This document shows positions 36,201-45,751 of a stretch of 64,000 bases of DNA, piece by piece. This DNA comes from Cryobacterium sp. Y82 (lineage in GTDB: Bacteria; Actinomycetota; Actinomycetes; Actinomycetales; Microbacteriaceae): assembly GCF_002929495.1 (NCBI RefSeq), contig NZ_PJJJ01000024.1:1-64000 (forward strand), in the 5' to 3' direction. Position 1 is the first letter of the stretch, and every line of letters begins with the position of its first letter. The notes under the pieces are model-generated. The model was not told where the DNA came from. It saw only the letters and a program-made list of their open reading frames with translations, and ran no database searches. Both the position numbers and the translations under genes were made by a program.

Positions 36201-39200
36201 TCAGGAGCGGGTGCGCACCACCCGAATAGTGACCACCGCGGTCGCCGCGGCGGCCACGGTACCGAGCAGGATCAGGGCGATCGTCCAGATGGTGAACGGC
36301 ACCACGTCGTCGACGGGAGTGACCTCACCCACGACGCCGACGTCGTCGGCTGCGGTGTGAGGGGCTGCGGCAGCGGCATCCGTTGGTGCAGCGGCAATCT
36401 CTGCAGCGAGCGCCGCGCGCGCTGTGTCGGCCAGGGCCTGCGAGGCGGGCGTCAACGCGGCCGAAACCACCCTCCGCGACGAATCGGACGCGGTGGGCAC
36501 CGAAACGCTGGGAATCACCGGCTCGGAACTCGTCACCTCGGGCACCACGACCGGCGCCGCGACGGTCAGGGTGCGCACCTCGGAGTACGCGACGGCTCCG
36601 TAGGGGTCTTTCGAGTAGGCGAACCAGCCGTGCGTACCAACGCCGGGGTTCCAGCTGGCAGTCACGGTGGTGCCGCTCGCCACCGCCTCGAACACTGCGA
36701 TCGCGGTTTCGCTGAGGATATCGACGGTGAAGGCATCCGTTGCGAGCTCTTTCTGCATCGACGTCATGCCAAAGGCCGCGTAGGGCACCGTGAATTCCTG
36801 GTGCTCCAGGTCGAGGGTGGGGTCGTCGGAGTTGTACGCGTCGAGGTACGGCGAGTAGGTGCGCACGCTAATCTGCTCGGCGGCGTTGTCGAAGTGCAGC
36901 AGCCGCAGAAACGACTGACCGCCCTCTGGCAGGCCCTGGTAGTCGAACAGCATCTGGTAGACCGAGCGATCGGGGGTGCCGTCGTCGTTGTCGTCGAACT
37001 GGTCGATGCGCGTGAACGCGTCGTGGTAGTGGCCGGAGAAGACCATGGCCACGTTGGCATTCGGCGCGACGACCTCGTCGTAGATCTGCTGGGGTACTGC
37101 CCCGAGACCGCCGGTGGTGAGCATATATTCGTGCAGGTTGAGGATGGCGGTGCGCTCGGGATACTGCGCCAGCACCTCGTTCAGCCAGGCGATGCCCTCC
37201 GCGCTCGGCGCCCAGCCAAGGTAGAGCATGATGAAGTCGATCCCGCCGGCCGTGATCAGGTCGTAGTGGCCGCGGTTGTCTTCAAAGCTGTCGCCGTACC
37301 AGGGGTTGGCCTCGTAGCGTTCGGCCCCGAAATTGGCCTTGTACGCGGCATAGTCGGCATCTTTCTGGCCGACGTCGTGGTTGCCGGCGAGCACGCCGTA
37401 GGGCAGCTGGGCGTCGTCGAGCATGCTGTAGGCCGCATTGGCATTGGTCCACTGGTGTTCGGCTTCGAAGTTGTCCACGATGTCGCCGGTGTGAAACAGA
37501 TACTGCAGGTTGATGGCAGTGCGCTGCTCGAGCAGGTAGTCGTGAATGTCGAGCTGGCGCTGGTAAAACGTGTCGTTGTAGTACTGCGTGTCGGATTCCA
37601 CGGCGAGCGTGAAGTCGTAGTTCGCCCGCGCGGTGTCGTTCACGTTGTTGACCGGCAGGGCGCTCGACCGGTCCGAGAGGTCAGCACCGGCAAAGCCCTC
37701 GGAGTGCTGAATCAGTACGGTCAGGACCTGGTTTTGCACGTGGCCCAGTGCCGGCACCATGGCCTCGAGGGTGAAGGCGGTTGCGCCATCGCCAATCGTC
37801 ACGTGGCGGTCGAACTCCTCCCACACGCCCGTGCTGAGGTTCTGAACGTAGAGCAACACCTTGGCGTCGGCATTCGCGGTGCCGTCCCAGCGCACCCGCG
37901 CGGTGAAATCAGCGCCGGCATCGGTTGGAACGTCCACCTCGAACAGTTGGTAGGGAAACTGAGAGTCTGAGGTGATCGGTTCGACGGCGCCGTCCAGCCG
38001 CGCCATCGCGGTGACCTGGTCGCCGGTGAGCAGGGTCTTGGTCGCCCGCTCCGTGCCGTTCGCAATGGCGGTGGTGCCCGAAAAGCCCCGCACGGTGTTG
38101 TCGGCAGCGGATGCTGTGAACCCGCGCCGCAGGGTGACGTTCAGTTGGTCACCGGTCGGGTCGGTCGCCCGCGCGCTGAGGTCGAGCGGTCCTTCCTCCA
38201 CGATGGCACCGTCGAGGGGCGTGATCAGTTCGTTGCCGGGTTCCTCGACCGGGGTGGAGAAGACGGTACTGAGCTCGCCGACGTTGCCGACGTTGTCCCG
38301 GGCGGTAAGCAGTAGGGTGTGCTCCCCGTCGGCCAGCTTGATCGACGAGGTTGCGTAGGGCAGCTCGATGGGCAGGCCGTCGAGAGTCGCGACGAGCGTG
38401 GCGAAGCCGGCGCCGGCATCCGTCGCGGCACCTTCGAGCATGAATTCACCCTGGTAGAGCTGGCCGGCAACAGCGGTTGTCGTCACGACGGGAGCCGTGT
38501 TGTCGACCGTCACAGAGCGCCGCACCATGTCGATGCCGTTGCTCGCGTTTACGCTGTGTGCACCGTCGGCAACCGCGGTGGTGTCCCAGTCGTAGGCGAC
38601 GGCCTGGTATGCGTCTTGGGGAAGGGTGAAGCTCGCGTTGTAGAAGTCGAGCTTGCCGGCGCTGTCGCCCATGTTGAGTGCGAGGCTGGGGTCGCTATAT
38701 CCGGTGGGTTGCAGGCTGCGACCGTCGGGCAGAACCAGGCGCATGTTTCGAATCTGAAAGTCGTCGTTGTTCTCGTTCGGGTTGATCTCGGGGGCGACCT
38801 TGGAGCCGGCCCAGACGCTGACAACGAGGTTCTCGCCCTGCTTCACGTAGGTGAGCGGCACCGGCGTCGCGATGGTCTCCCAGCCCTCGGGGATGCCGTC
38901 GTCGAAGATGCGCAGCACGTCGGTGCCGATGCGCACGCCGTTCTGAAAGAAGGTATTGACGGCGGTGACCTCGAACACGAATTGGGGAGCGAACTCCAGC
39001 TCAGGGTTGGTCGGCACGATCTGGTTGTCGATGCTCAAGCTCATGGTGCTGCTGTCTCCAGCGGCCGAGAGCACGGTGTTGCCGGCGACGAATTGGCCGT
39101 CGGTGACATTCAGTCGCACCGGTGAGTTGTCGACGCCGGTGAGTTCGACCCGCACGACCGCGGTGCTGGTTTCGGAACTGCCATCACCTGCCGTGAAGTA

Positions 39201-40760
39201 GTACTCGTACCAGCGCTTGCCGGTGAGGTCGACCCGTTGCAGGTCGTACCGGTAGCCGTCGGCGCCGTCGGTGGACAGGTTTGTGGTCGCGAAGTCGATG
39301 TCGATGTTGCTCTTGAGGTGCAACTCGACGGTGCGGGCACGCACGTCGTCGGTGACGGTGGCCGCGAGAGCGAAGTTGACGGCCGGATCGATCTCGGCGA
39401 GGGTACGGTCGTCGATCACCGGCGCGGTCGTGTCGGAGGCGACCGTTTTGAGGTCGCTCGGCACCTGCGCCGCGAAAACCTTGCCCGGATTGGCTGCGGC
39501 CTTGCCGAGGTTGAGCTGGCGACCCGGGTTACTCCCGTCGTTGCCATACTGAATTCCCTGGTTGGCCTCGACGTCGTCGGCGCCGGCAAGGTTGTAGTAG
39601 GCCGTGTTGACGCTGAAACCGGTATTGGTCAAAATCTCGATGCCGCGTGGCGAGCCGTTGGCCATTCCACCGCTGAAGACCTCGACCAAATCCAGCCCCA
39701 TCCTGAGGTCGGAGCCGAATGCAGCGTTGAAATCCGTGTCGGTAAGGGCGTCGTTCTGGCCGTTCTTGATCCAGAACACGAGGTTTCCGCCGGGGGCGAT
39801 GACGATGTCGTTCGGGGTGCTCGGCCAGCGCACGGTTGAGCTGTTGGTGAGGTCGGCCAGCGGATACAGGTAGTTGAGCGTGTAGTCCCCGAAGTTGATG
39901 GGAGCCGCGGTGGCGTTGTAGACCTCGATGAACTCGCCGCCGTCGGCCGATCCGACGTTGGTGCTGTCCGGCGTGATCTCCGTGATCTGCAGCGGTGCGG
40001 TGTCGGCATTGGATGGGGCCGCCGGGGTCGCGCTCGGGGTCGGGGTCGCGCTCGGGGTCGGGGTCGGGGTCGCGCTTGGGGTCGGGGTCGGAGTTGTGTC
40101 CGGGGCCGGGTTGCCAGGGGTCGGTGTGCCGAGCGATTGCACCAGCTCCTGCGATGGTGATGTGCTCGTTGCCGGGGCGCCGAAGTGGGCGCTCTTGTCG
40201 ACGGAGACGGAGCCGGCCGGGTAGACAGCCCAACTGATCGAAGCGTCGGTGCCGTCGACGATGCGGATTCCGCGCCCACCGCCGTTTGCCATACCCGGCT
40301 GTCCGGTGATCCGCACCACCGGATACACGTCGGCAGAGCTGGTCTCGGTGGCGAAATGCGCACGGAAATCGGCTTCGGTGAACGCCTGGGTGTTGACGGT
40401 CGTGGTGGTGTAGTCGACCCAGAACACCGTGGTTGCCCCGGCAGCGATGGCGGTGCCGCCCGGGATAACGAAGGGTACGTCTTTGGTGCGGTCATCCGAG
40501 TCCGTGAAGATGTAGGCCAGGCCGATGCCGGCGGCCGCGAAGTCGATGTCCACGGTCGTCGTGTTCGTGACCTCGAAGAACTCGAAATTGTCGTACCCGA
40601 CGTTGTCCGGGGTGACTTCGGTGACCAGGAGCGGGGGCAGTGCGGCTTCGGCCGCCGTCGCTGACACCCCTGGTGCAAGGGCTCCGGCGCCCCCACCGAT
40701 TAACAGCACCAGGCCGAGGGCAAACATCGACGGACGAAATGGACGAGTCGATTTGCGCAC
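36201..40760 (-). CDS. Giant surface metallophosphoesterase with two lamin-tail domains
   Basis: 1519 residues. Signal peptide (MFALGLVLLIGGGAGAL) at 12-40; lamin-tail domain 1 (PLLVTEVTPDNVGYDNFEFFEV, about 42-215); Pro/Thr/Ser/Ala stalk (about 220-250); lamin-tail domain 2 (PLQITEITPDSTNVG, about 252-420). Several Ig-like modules follow to about 1020. A calcineurin-like phosphoesterase domain (about 1030-1290) contains HTGDIVDN, VLAGNHDVG and FSGHYHDA. A C-terminal linker and one membrane helix end in RVVRTRS. There is no LPXTG, so the anchor is the helix. The first Asp-x-His motif is replaced by ESDTQYY. Likely an extracellular nucleotide or phosphodiester hydrolase. GTG start with GAGG eight bases before. 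Confidence 0.85.
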   Translation of the reverse strand: MRKSTRPFRPSMFALGLVLLIGGGAGALAPGVSATAAEAALPPLLVTEVTPDNVGYDNFEFFEVTNTTTVDIDFAAAGIGLAYIFTDSDDRTKDVPFVIPGGTAIAAGATTVFWVDYTTTTVNTQAFTEADFRAHFATETSSADVYPVVRITGQPGMANGGGRGIRIVDGTDASISWAVYPAGSVSVDKSAHFGAPATSTSPSQELVQSLGTPTPGNPAPDTTPTPTPSATPTPTPSATPTPSATPAAPSNADTAPLQITEITPDSTNVGSADGGEFIEVYNATAAPINFGDYTLNYLYPLADLTNSSTVRWPSTPNDIVIAPGGNLVFWIKNGQNDALTDTDFNAAFGSDLRMGLDLVEVFSGGMANGSPRGIEILTNTGFSVNTAYYNLAGADDVEANQGIQYGNDGSNPGRQLNLGKAAANPGKVFAAQVPSDLKTVASDTTAPVIDDRTLAEIDPAVNFALAATVTDDVRARTVELHLKSNIDIDFATTNLSTDGADGYRYDLQRVDLTGKRWYEYYFTAGDGSSETSTAVVRVELTGVDNSPVRLNVTDGQFVAGNTVLSAAGDSSTMSLSIDNQIVPTNPELEFAPQFVFEVTAVNTFFQNGVRIGTDVLRIFDDGIPEGWETIATPVPLTYVKQGENLVVSVWAGSKVAPEINPNENNDDFQIRNMRLVLPDGRSLQPTGYSDPSLALNMGDSAGKLDFYNASFTLPQDAYQAVAYDWDTTAVADGAHSVNASNGIDMVRRSVTVDNTAPVVTTTAVAGQLYQGEFMLEGAATDAGAGFATLVATLDGLPIELPYATSSIKLADGEHTLLLTARDNVGNVGELSTVFSTPVEEPGNELITPLDGAIVEEGPLDLSARATDPTGDQLNVTLRRGFTASAADNTVRGFSGTTAIANGTERATKTLLTGDQVTAMARLDGAVEPITSDSQFPYQLFEVDVPTDAGADFTARVRWDGTANADAKVLLYVQNLSTGVWEEFDRHVTIGDGATAFTLEAMVPALGHVQNQVLTVLIQHSEGFAGADLSDRSSALPVNNVNDTARANYDFTLAVESDTQYYNDTFYQRQLDIHDYLLEQRTAINLQYLFHTGDIVDNFEAEHQWTNANAAYSMLDDAQLPYGVLAGNHDVGQKDADYAAYKANFGAERYEANPWYGDSFEDNRGHYDLITAGGIDFIMLYLGWAPSAEGIAWLNEVLAQYPERTAILNLHEYMLTTGGLGAVPQQIYDEVVAPNANVAMVFSGHYHDAFTRIDQFDDNDDGTPDRSVYQMLFDYQGLPEGGQSFLRLLHFDNAAEQISVRTYSPYLDAYNSDDPTLDLEHQEFTVPYAAFGMTSMQKELATDAFTVDILSETAIAVFEAVASGTTVTASWNPGVGTHGWFAYSKDPYGAVAYSEVRTLTVAAPVVVPEVTSSEPVIPSVSVPTASDSSRRVVSAALTPASQALADTARAALAAEIAAAPTDAAAAAPHTAADDVGVVGEVTPVDDVVPFTIWTIALILLGTVAAAATAVVTIRVVRTRS

Positions 40761-41193
40761 GGAGCAGGCCTCTGTTTCATTGGAGCGGTCTCGCTCAAGC
40801 TACGGTCGGCACCCATCGCGGACGTGTCTTCCACATGAACAAACGGGGTTTCTACCCCTGCCACGCGTGTCTCGAGGTCAAAGCCTCAGGATGTGGCCCG
40901 TCACGGCAGCGCGAGCTTGATTTGCCTGCAGTAGCGAGGCGAGGGTGTTACCTGTGCCAGGTAGATTATTCGACGGGCGTGGCGGCACGGTTTTGGCCGG
41001 CGGGGCGCCAAGTTTGGGTGGGGTCAAACGCGAGCGGGCCGCGGATCCAGGGCCGGCCGTCTCGCATGCCGAGTGGTTCAGTGTCGCAGCGAACTGTGCA
41101 TTATCGAAGAAACAAACGACTTTTCGTCACAAATAAGACTCGCCAGCACTATTGACTCAACGCGAACTTACGTCGGACATGCAAGCTCAACCA
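40761..41193. other. 433-base region without a confident gene
   Basis: This should contain the promoter of the metallophosphoesterase gene (minus) and the 3' end of the sterol-carrier gene transcript. A small 6-bp hairpin TACCTG-TGC-CAGGTA lies at 40949-40963. A plus-strand reading frame from ATG 40834 to 41155 shows two CxxC pairs (PCHAC and GCYLC) but no ribosome site and a tail that looks random; I do not call it a gene. Confidence 0.4.
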
Positions 41194-41571
41194 CTAAGGC
41201 AGAGGCAGCACCGGCACATGCCCGATCAGGGTGGCCCTGGACCCGGAGGCGTGGATGGCGCCGCTCGCCAGGCCGTCCGCCCAGGGCAGGGTGCCGGTCG
41301 CGAGCGCGAGCCAGGTGGCGGCATCCGTTTCGATCACGTTGGGCGGGGTACCGCGGGTGTGGCGAGGACCGGCGACGCACTGCACAGCGCCGAACGGCGG
41401 CACTCGCACCTCGAGGGTGTTGCCCTCGGCCTGTTCGGCCAGCAATTGCAGGGTGTAGCGCACCGCCTGCGCCCGAATGTCCCGGCTCGCGCTGGTTCCA
41501 GCGGTTAGCGCGGCGAGGGCCGCCCGCACGGCCGCCCGGCCGGCTCCGTCGTCGATGCGTGCTCGTGCCAT
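41194..41571 (-). CDS. Sterol carrier family protein
   Basis: 125 residues. The pattern ARIDDGAGRAAVRAALAAL at the N-terminus, EVRVPPFGAVQCVAGPRHTRGTPPNVIETDA in the middle and LASGAIHASGSRATLIGHVPVLPL at the end matches the actinobacterial SCP2-like 'sterol carrier family protein'. This family is nearly always next to purD. Role unknown; it may bind a lipid or nucleotide precursor. The ATG at 41571 is 52 bases from, and divergent to, purD. Longer upstream readings overlap purD and are rejected. Confidence 0.82.
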   Translation of the reverse strand: MARARIDDGAGRAAVRAALAALTAGTSASRDIRAQAVRYTLQLLAEQAEGNTLEVRVPPFGAVQCVAGPRHTRGTPPNVIETDAATWLALATGTLPWADGLASGAIHASGSRATLIGHVPVLPLP

Positions 41572-41623
41572 GGTTCTAGTCTGCCCGATCCGCCGGGCGC
41601 GGGGCATCGGGTAGCCTGAAACG

Positions 41624-42898
41624 GTGAAAATTTTGGTCCTTGGTTCCGGTGCCCGCGAGCACGCCATCATTACCGCACTGCTTCGAGAGCAGCCGCGACC
41701 GAGCGTCGAATGCGCCCCCGGCAACGCCGGTATCGCCGCCGAAGTTGCGGTTGTAGCGCTCGATGCCAACGACCCGGTCGCCGTCACCGACTATGCCGTG
41801 CTGAACAGCATCGAACTCGTCGTCATCGGCCCGGAGGCTCCGCTCGTGGCCGGCGTCGCCGACGCCCTGCGCGCCCGCGGTATCGCCGTGTTTGGTCCCG
41901 ATCGGGCCGCCGCTGCCCTCGAGGGCAGCAAGACTTTCGCCAAGCGCATCATGGATGAGGCCGGGGTTCCCACCGGCCGCGCCGTGCGCGCCGCCTCACT
42001 CACCGAGGCCGAGGCCGCGCTCGACGAGTTCGGAGCACCCTACGTGGTCAAGGCCGACGGCCTCGCCGCCGGAAAGGGCGTGCTGGTCACGTCGGATCGC
42101 GCCGCAGCCCTCGACCACACCACCTTCTGGCTCGAACACGGCAGCGTGCTCATCGAAGAGTTTCTCGACGGCCAGGAGATCTCGCTGTTTCTGCTCAGCG
42201 ACGGCCACACCGTGTTACCGCTGTCGCCCGCCCAGGACTACAAACGCGCCCTCGACGACGACGCCGGCCCCAACACCGGCGGCATGGGTGCCTACTCGCC
42301 GCTGCCCTGGCTTGACGCCCAGTTCGGCAGCGAGAACGAGTTCGTCGATGAGATCATCGAGACGGTTGCGCTGCCGACCATCCGCCAGCTCGCCACCGAG
42401 GGTACCCCGTTCGTCGGGCTGCTCTACTGCGGACTGATCTTGACGGATGTCGGCATCCGCGTCATCGAATTCAACGCCCGCTTCGGAGACCCCGAGACGC
42501 AGGTCGTGCTGCCGCGACTGCTCACGCCGCTGTCGGGTCTGCTGTTTGCGGCGGCGACCGGCACACTCGGCACGCTGCCCCGGCCGGAGTTCAGTGCCGA
42601 TGTGGCCGTAACCGTGGTGCTCGCGAGCGAAAATTACCCCCAGGACCCGCTCGTCGGGCGCGAGATCACCGGATTGGACGCCGCGCTGCGGGTGCCCGGC
42701 GTCACGATCGCACACGCCGCGACCGCGACCGCGGGCGACGAAGGCGGTACGCTCGTGTCCACCGGCGGCCGAGTGCTCAGCGTCGTCGCCGTGGGCGCCT
42801 CATTCTCCGAAGCCCGCTCCCGCGCTTACGAGGCGCTCGGGCAGGTGTCACTGGAGGGTTCGCACTATCGAACGGACATCGCCGCGCGCGTTGCCTGA
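41624..42898 (+). CDS. purD: Phosphoribosylamine--glycine ligase
   Basis: 424 residues, full-length ATP-grasp enzyme for the second step of purine synthesis. KILVLGSGAREHAI at the N-terminus; ATP-grasp core with VKADGLAAGKGVLV, DYKRALDDDAGPNTGGMGAYSP, and the magnesium site VIEFNARFGDPETQ. GTG start; a TAGCCT -10 box (41612-41617) ends six bases before it, so the transcript is probably leaderless. No downstream partner on the same strand until purC at 48 kb. Confidence 0.97.
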   Translation: MKILVLGSGAREHAIITALLREQPRPSVECAPGNAGIAAEVAVVALDANDPVAVTDYAVLNSIELVVIGPEAPLVAGVADALRARGIAVFGPDRAAAALEGSKTFAKRIMDEAGVPTGRAVRAASLTEAEAALDEFGAPYVVKADGLAAGKGVLVTSDRAAALDHTTFWLEHGSVLIEEFLDGQEISLFLLSDGHTVLPLSPAQDYKRALDDDAGPNTGGMGAYSPLPWLDAQFGSENEFVDEIIETVALPTIRQLATEGTPFVGLLYCGLILTDVGIRVIEFNARFGDPETQVVLPRLLTPLSGLLFAAATGTLGTLPRPEFSADVAVTVVLASENYPQDPLVGREITGLDAALRVPGVTIAHAATATAGDEGGTLVSTGGRVLSVVAVGASFSEARSRAYEALGQVSLEGSHYRTDIAARVA

Positions 42899-42940
42899 GC
42901 GAGTCCCCGCCACCGCGCGAAGGGCGATGCCGGGGCCATT

Positions 42941-42967
42941 GGCGACGAGCGCGCTAGGAGCGTCGCC
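42941..42967. terminator. Hairpin between convergent purD and carboxyltransferase genes
   Basis: GGCGACG (42941-42947) and CGTCGCC (42961-42967) form a perfect 7-bp stem with a 13-base loop, in the 79-base convergent gap. No U-tract. Probable bidirectional termination site. Confidence 0.45.
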
Positions 42968-42977
42968 GACCAGTGGG

Positions 42978-44504
42978 CTAGGTGCGTCGGCCCATTGCGC
43001 GAAACTTCGACACCCGGCGCGTGAGCAGCTCGTCTATGGGCACGCTTGAGAGCGTGGACAGCTCGTACTCGATGGCCGCCGCCATCCGCTGGCAGAATGC
43101 CCGTCCTTCCTCGGCTGCATCGGGGCGCTCGTCGACGATATGGTCGACGATCCCATTGGCAAAGAGCGACGCAACGTTCACTCCCTGCGCCTCCGACATG
43201 GCCGGGGCGAATTCCGTCGTGCGGTGCACGATGGCGCTCGCGCCCTCTGGCGGCAGCGGTGACAGCCAGGAATGCTGCGCGGCAATGGTGCGGTCGGCCG
43301 GTAGCAGCGCGAGCGCCCCACCGCCGGCCCCCTGGCCGAGCAAGACCGACACGCTGGCCGACCGCAGTCCGATGAGCTCGTTCAGGGAACGGGCGATTTC
43401 ACCGGCCATCCCGCCCTCCTCTGACTCCTTCGACAGGGCGGCCCCGGCCGTATCGATCACGGTGAGCAGCGGCAGGCCGAGTTCTTCGGCGAGGCGCATA
43501 CCCCGACGGGCCTCGCGCAGCGACCCCGGGCCCATCGTGGTGTCTCGCGACGGCCGCGGGCGGATGTGGCCGAGAACGATGCAGCTCTGCTGCCCGAATC
43601 GCGCCATGGCGAGCATGAGCCCCGGGTCGTTTTCGCCCTCGCCCGTGCCGTTGAGCGGGAGCACGTCGTGCGCGCCATAGGCGAGCAGCTGGCGCAGGTC
43701 GGGCCGGCGCGGGTTTCGCGAGATTTGAATGGATGCCCATGCGCCGGCAGAGGCGGGGAACACCTGCAACGTCTCCGGGGCCGCCACCGGGGTGGTCGCC
43801 TTGCCGGTGAGGATGGTGAGCGCCCGGTCGACGATTTCCGGCAGCTGCTCGGGCGTAACGACAGCGTCGATCAGGCCGTGGTGGAACAGGTTTTCGGCGA
43901 CCTGCACGTTCTCCGGAAACTTCTTTCCGTAGAGCGCTTCATAGACCCGCGGGCCTAAAAACCCGAGCAGCGCGCCCGGCTCCGCCACCGTGACGTGCCC
44001 GAGCGATCCCCACGACGCCATGACCCCGCCCGTGGTGGGGTGCCGTAGGTAGACAAGATACGGATGCCCCGCCTGCCGGTGCGCCCGCACGGCGGCGGTG
44101 ATCTTCACCATGGAGAGAAAAGCGAGCGTACCCTCCTGCATACGGGTGCCGCCAGAGGCCGGTCCGGCCAGGACCGGCAGCCCGTCACGGGTGGCGCGTT
44201 CGATCGCGTCGACGATACGGTCCGCGGCAGAGAGCCCGATCGATCCGCCCAGGAACGCGAACTCGCTCACCACGATCGCTACCCGATGCCCGCGGATCAG
44301 GCCCTCACCCGTCAGCACGGATTCGTCACTGCCGCTCTTCTGCCGAGCCTTCACCAAATCAAGCCGGTACGCCTCGTCCGGGTCGGGATCGACAACGGGC
44401 TGGTCCCAGCTCGAGAACGATCCCTCATCGAGTACCACCCCAATGAGTTCGGCGGCGCTGAGGTGGCGCGTTTTCGGTTCGGTCACGACGCTTTTGTTCG
44501 GCAC
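42978..44504 (-). CDS. Fused acetyl-CoA carboxylase-type carboxyltransferase (beta+alpha)
   Basis: About 508 residues. The N-terminal half resembles AccD (GEGLIRGHRVAIVVSEFAF, SGGTRMQEGTLAF, TGGVMASWGSLGHV, GPRVYEALYG) but lacks the C4 zinc ribbon. The C-terminal half resembles AccA (GSLREARRGMRLAEELGLP, IDTAGAALSKESEEGG, GQGAGGGALALL). Such enzymes move a carboxyl group between biotin and an acyl-CoA. No biotin carboxylase or biotin carrier is nearby. It follows a CoA-transferase and a MatC-like transporter, so it may act on malonyl-CoA or another dicarboxylic acyl-CoA. GTG start with AAGGG site, within two bases of the preceding stop. Confidence 0.82.
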   Translation of the reverse strand: MPNKSVVTEPKTRHLSAAELIGVVLDEGSFSSWDQPVVDPDPDEAYRLDLVKARQKSGSDESVLTGEGLIRGHRVAIVVSEFAFLGGSIGLSAADRIVDAIERATRDGLPVLAGPASGGTRMQEGTLAFLSMVKITAAVRAHRQAGHPYLVYLRHPTTGGVMASWGSLGHVTVAEPGALLGFLGPRVYEALYGKKFPENVQVAENLFHHGLIDAVVTPEQLPEIVDRALTILTGKATTPVAAPETLQVFPASAGAWASIQISRNPRRPDLRQLLAYGAHDVLPLNGTGEGENDPGLMLAMARFGQQSCIVLGHIRPRPSRDTTMGPGSLREARRGMRLAEELGLPLLTVIDTAGAALSKESEEGGMAGEIARSLNELIGLRSASVSVLLGQGAGGGALALLPADRTIAAQHSWLSPLPPEGASAIVHRTTEFAPAMSEAQGVNVASLFANGIVDHIVDERPDAAEEGRAFCQRMAAAIEYELSTLSSVPIDELLTRRVSKFRAMGRRT

Positions 44505-44505
44505 G

Positions 44506-45714
44506 TTAGATCCCTTCGACAGCGCGATTGAGCCAGTCACGTATTTCGGTGCCGTGCTGGTTGAGCACCGGCGGGGCGGAGTGCGTGGTGTTGGTCGTCT
44601 CGGCCGTGTCGGCGCGTCCGAAGAACCGCAGCGGCGGGCCCGGGAGGCTGATCTTGCCGAGCACGTCATGCTCGACGTCGATCAACAGCCCCTGCGACAA
44701 GACCTGGTCCCACTGGTAGACCTCATCCAATGAGCGCACCTTCCCGGCCGGAAGTCCGGCTTTCGCAAGTTTCTGCAGCAGCGGCACGGCATCGAAGTGA
44801 GCGAAGGCATCCGCTATCGCCGCTTTGAGGCTCTCCCGGTTGCGCACACGGTGCGCGTTGGTGGCCCACTCGGCTCGAGCGGGATCGAGACCGAACTCGG
44901 CCGCGAAGGTGGCCCAGAGCTTCTCACTGCCGATGCTGATCTGCACGCTGCCGTCGCGGCACGCGAACAGTCCATAGGGTGCGATCGACGGATGATGGTT
45001 GCCCTGGGCCTCTGGCACCTCGCCCGCCACCGTGGCGCGGGTGCCCTGAAAAGCGTGCACTCCCACGAGCGCGGCCAGGAGCGAGGTACGAACGATCTGG
45101 CCCTCCCCCGTGCGCTCGCGCTGCAGTAAGGCCGCGAGGAGCCCGAAGGCGCCGTACATGCCCGAGAGCAGGTCGGCGATCGGAACCCCCACCCGCTGCG
45201 GGTCGTCGGGGCCTGACCCGGTGAGTGACATGAGGCCGGCTTCGCCCTGCAGAATCTGGTCGTAGCCGCTGCGGCTCGACTCGGGGCCGTCGTGGCCAAA
45301 ACCGGTGATCGAAAGGATAACGAGCGACGGGTTCAGCTCGTGCATCGCCTCGGGCGAGAACCCGAGGCGGTCCAGAACACCGGGGCGGAAGTTCTCCACC
45401 ACCACGTCGGCGCGCAGCAGCAGGTCGCGCAGCACGGCGCGGCCGTCGTCGCTCTTCAGGTCGAGGGCGATCGACTCCTTGTTGCGGTTGCAGGAGAGGA
45501 AATACGTGGATTGCAGGTTGTCGTCGGGACCGACGAACGGCGGACCCCAGCCCCGGGTATCGTCTCCCACTCCGGGATTTTCCACCTTGATGACGCGTGC
45601 CCCGAGGTCGGCGAGCATCATGCTCGCGTGCGGCCCGGCAAGGGCACGGCTCAGGTCAACGACCAGATAGCCCTCGAGTGGACCACGCGCTCGGGTCTGG
45701 GTGTCCGTGCTCAT
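44506..45714 (-). CDS. Class III (CaiB/BaiF family) CoA-transferase
   Basis: About 402 residues. LVVDLSRALAGPHASMMLADLGARVIKVENPG at the N-terminus, SCNRNKESIALDLKSDDGR, and the catalytic Asp in the SGYDQILQGEAGLMSLTG block mark the formyl-CoA-transferase fold. It swaps CoA between two carboxylic acids. The order is transporter, CoA-transferase, carboxyltransferase, suggesting activation of an imported dicarboxylate. GAGGA seven bases before the ATG at 45714. The upstream reading to 45891 is rejected. Confidence 0.88.
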   Translation of the reverse strand: MSTDTQTRARGPLEGYLVVDLSRALAGPHASMMLADLGARVIKVENPGVGDDTRGWGPPFVGPDDNLQSTYFLSCNRNKESIALDLKSDDGRAVLRDLLLRADVVVENFRPGVLDRLGFSPEAMHELNPSLVILSITGFGHDGPESSRSGYDQILQGEAGLMSLTGSGPDDPQRVGVPIADLLSGMYGAFGLLAALLQRERTGEGQIVRTSLLAALVGVHAFQGTRATVAGEVPEAQGNHHPSIAPYGLFACRDGSVQISIGSEKLWATFAAEFGLDPARAEWATNAHRVRNRESLKAAIADAFAHFDAVPLLQKLAKAGLPAGKVRSLDEVYQWDQVLSQGLLIDVEHDVLGKISLPGPPLRFFGRADTAETTNTTHSAPPVLNQHGTEIRDWLNRAVEGI

Positions 45715-45751
45715 AGTCAGTCCTCTTTCGATGTGCGGTATGCGGGTGCGT

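Noticed and set aside
36159-37970. Long open frame (603 codons) on the plus strand opposite the metallophosphoesterase gene
   Set aside because: It is the antisense shadow of a GC-rich gene with clear domains on the minus strand; the translation is Val/Gly/Arg-rich and matches no family.
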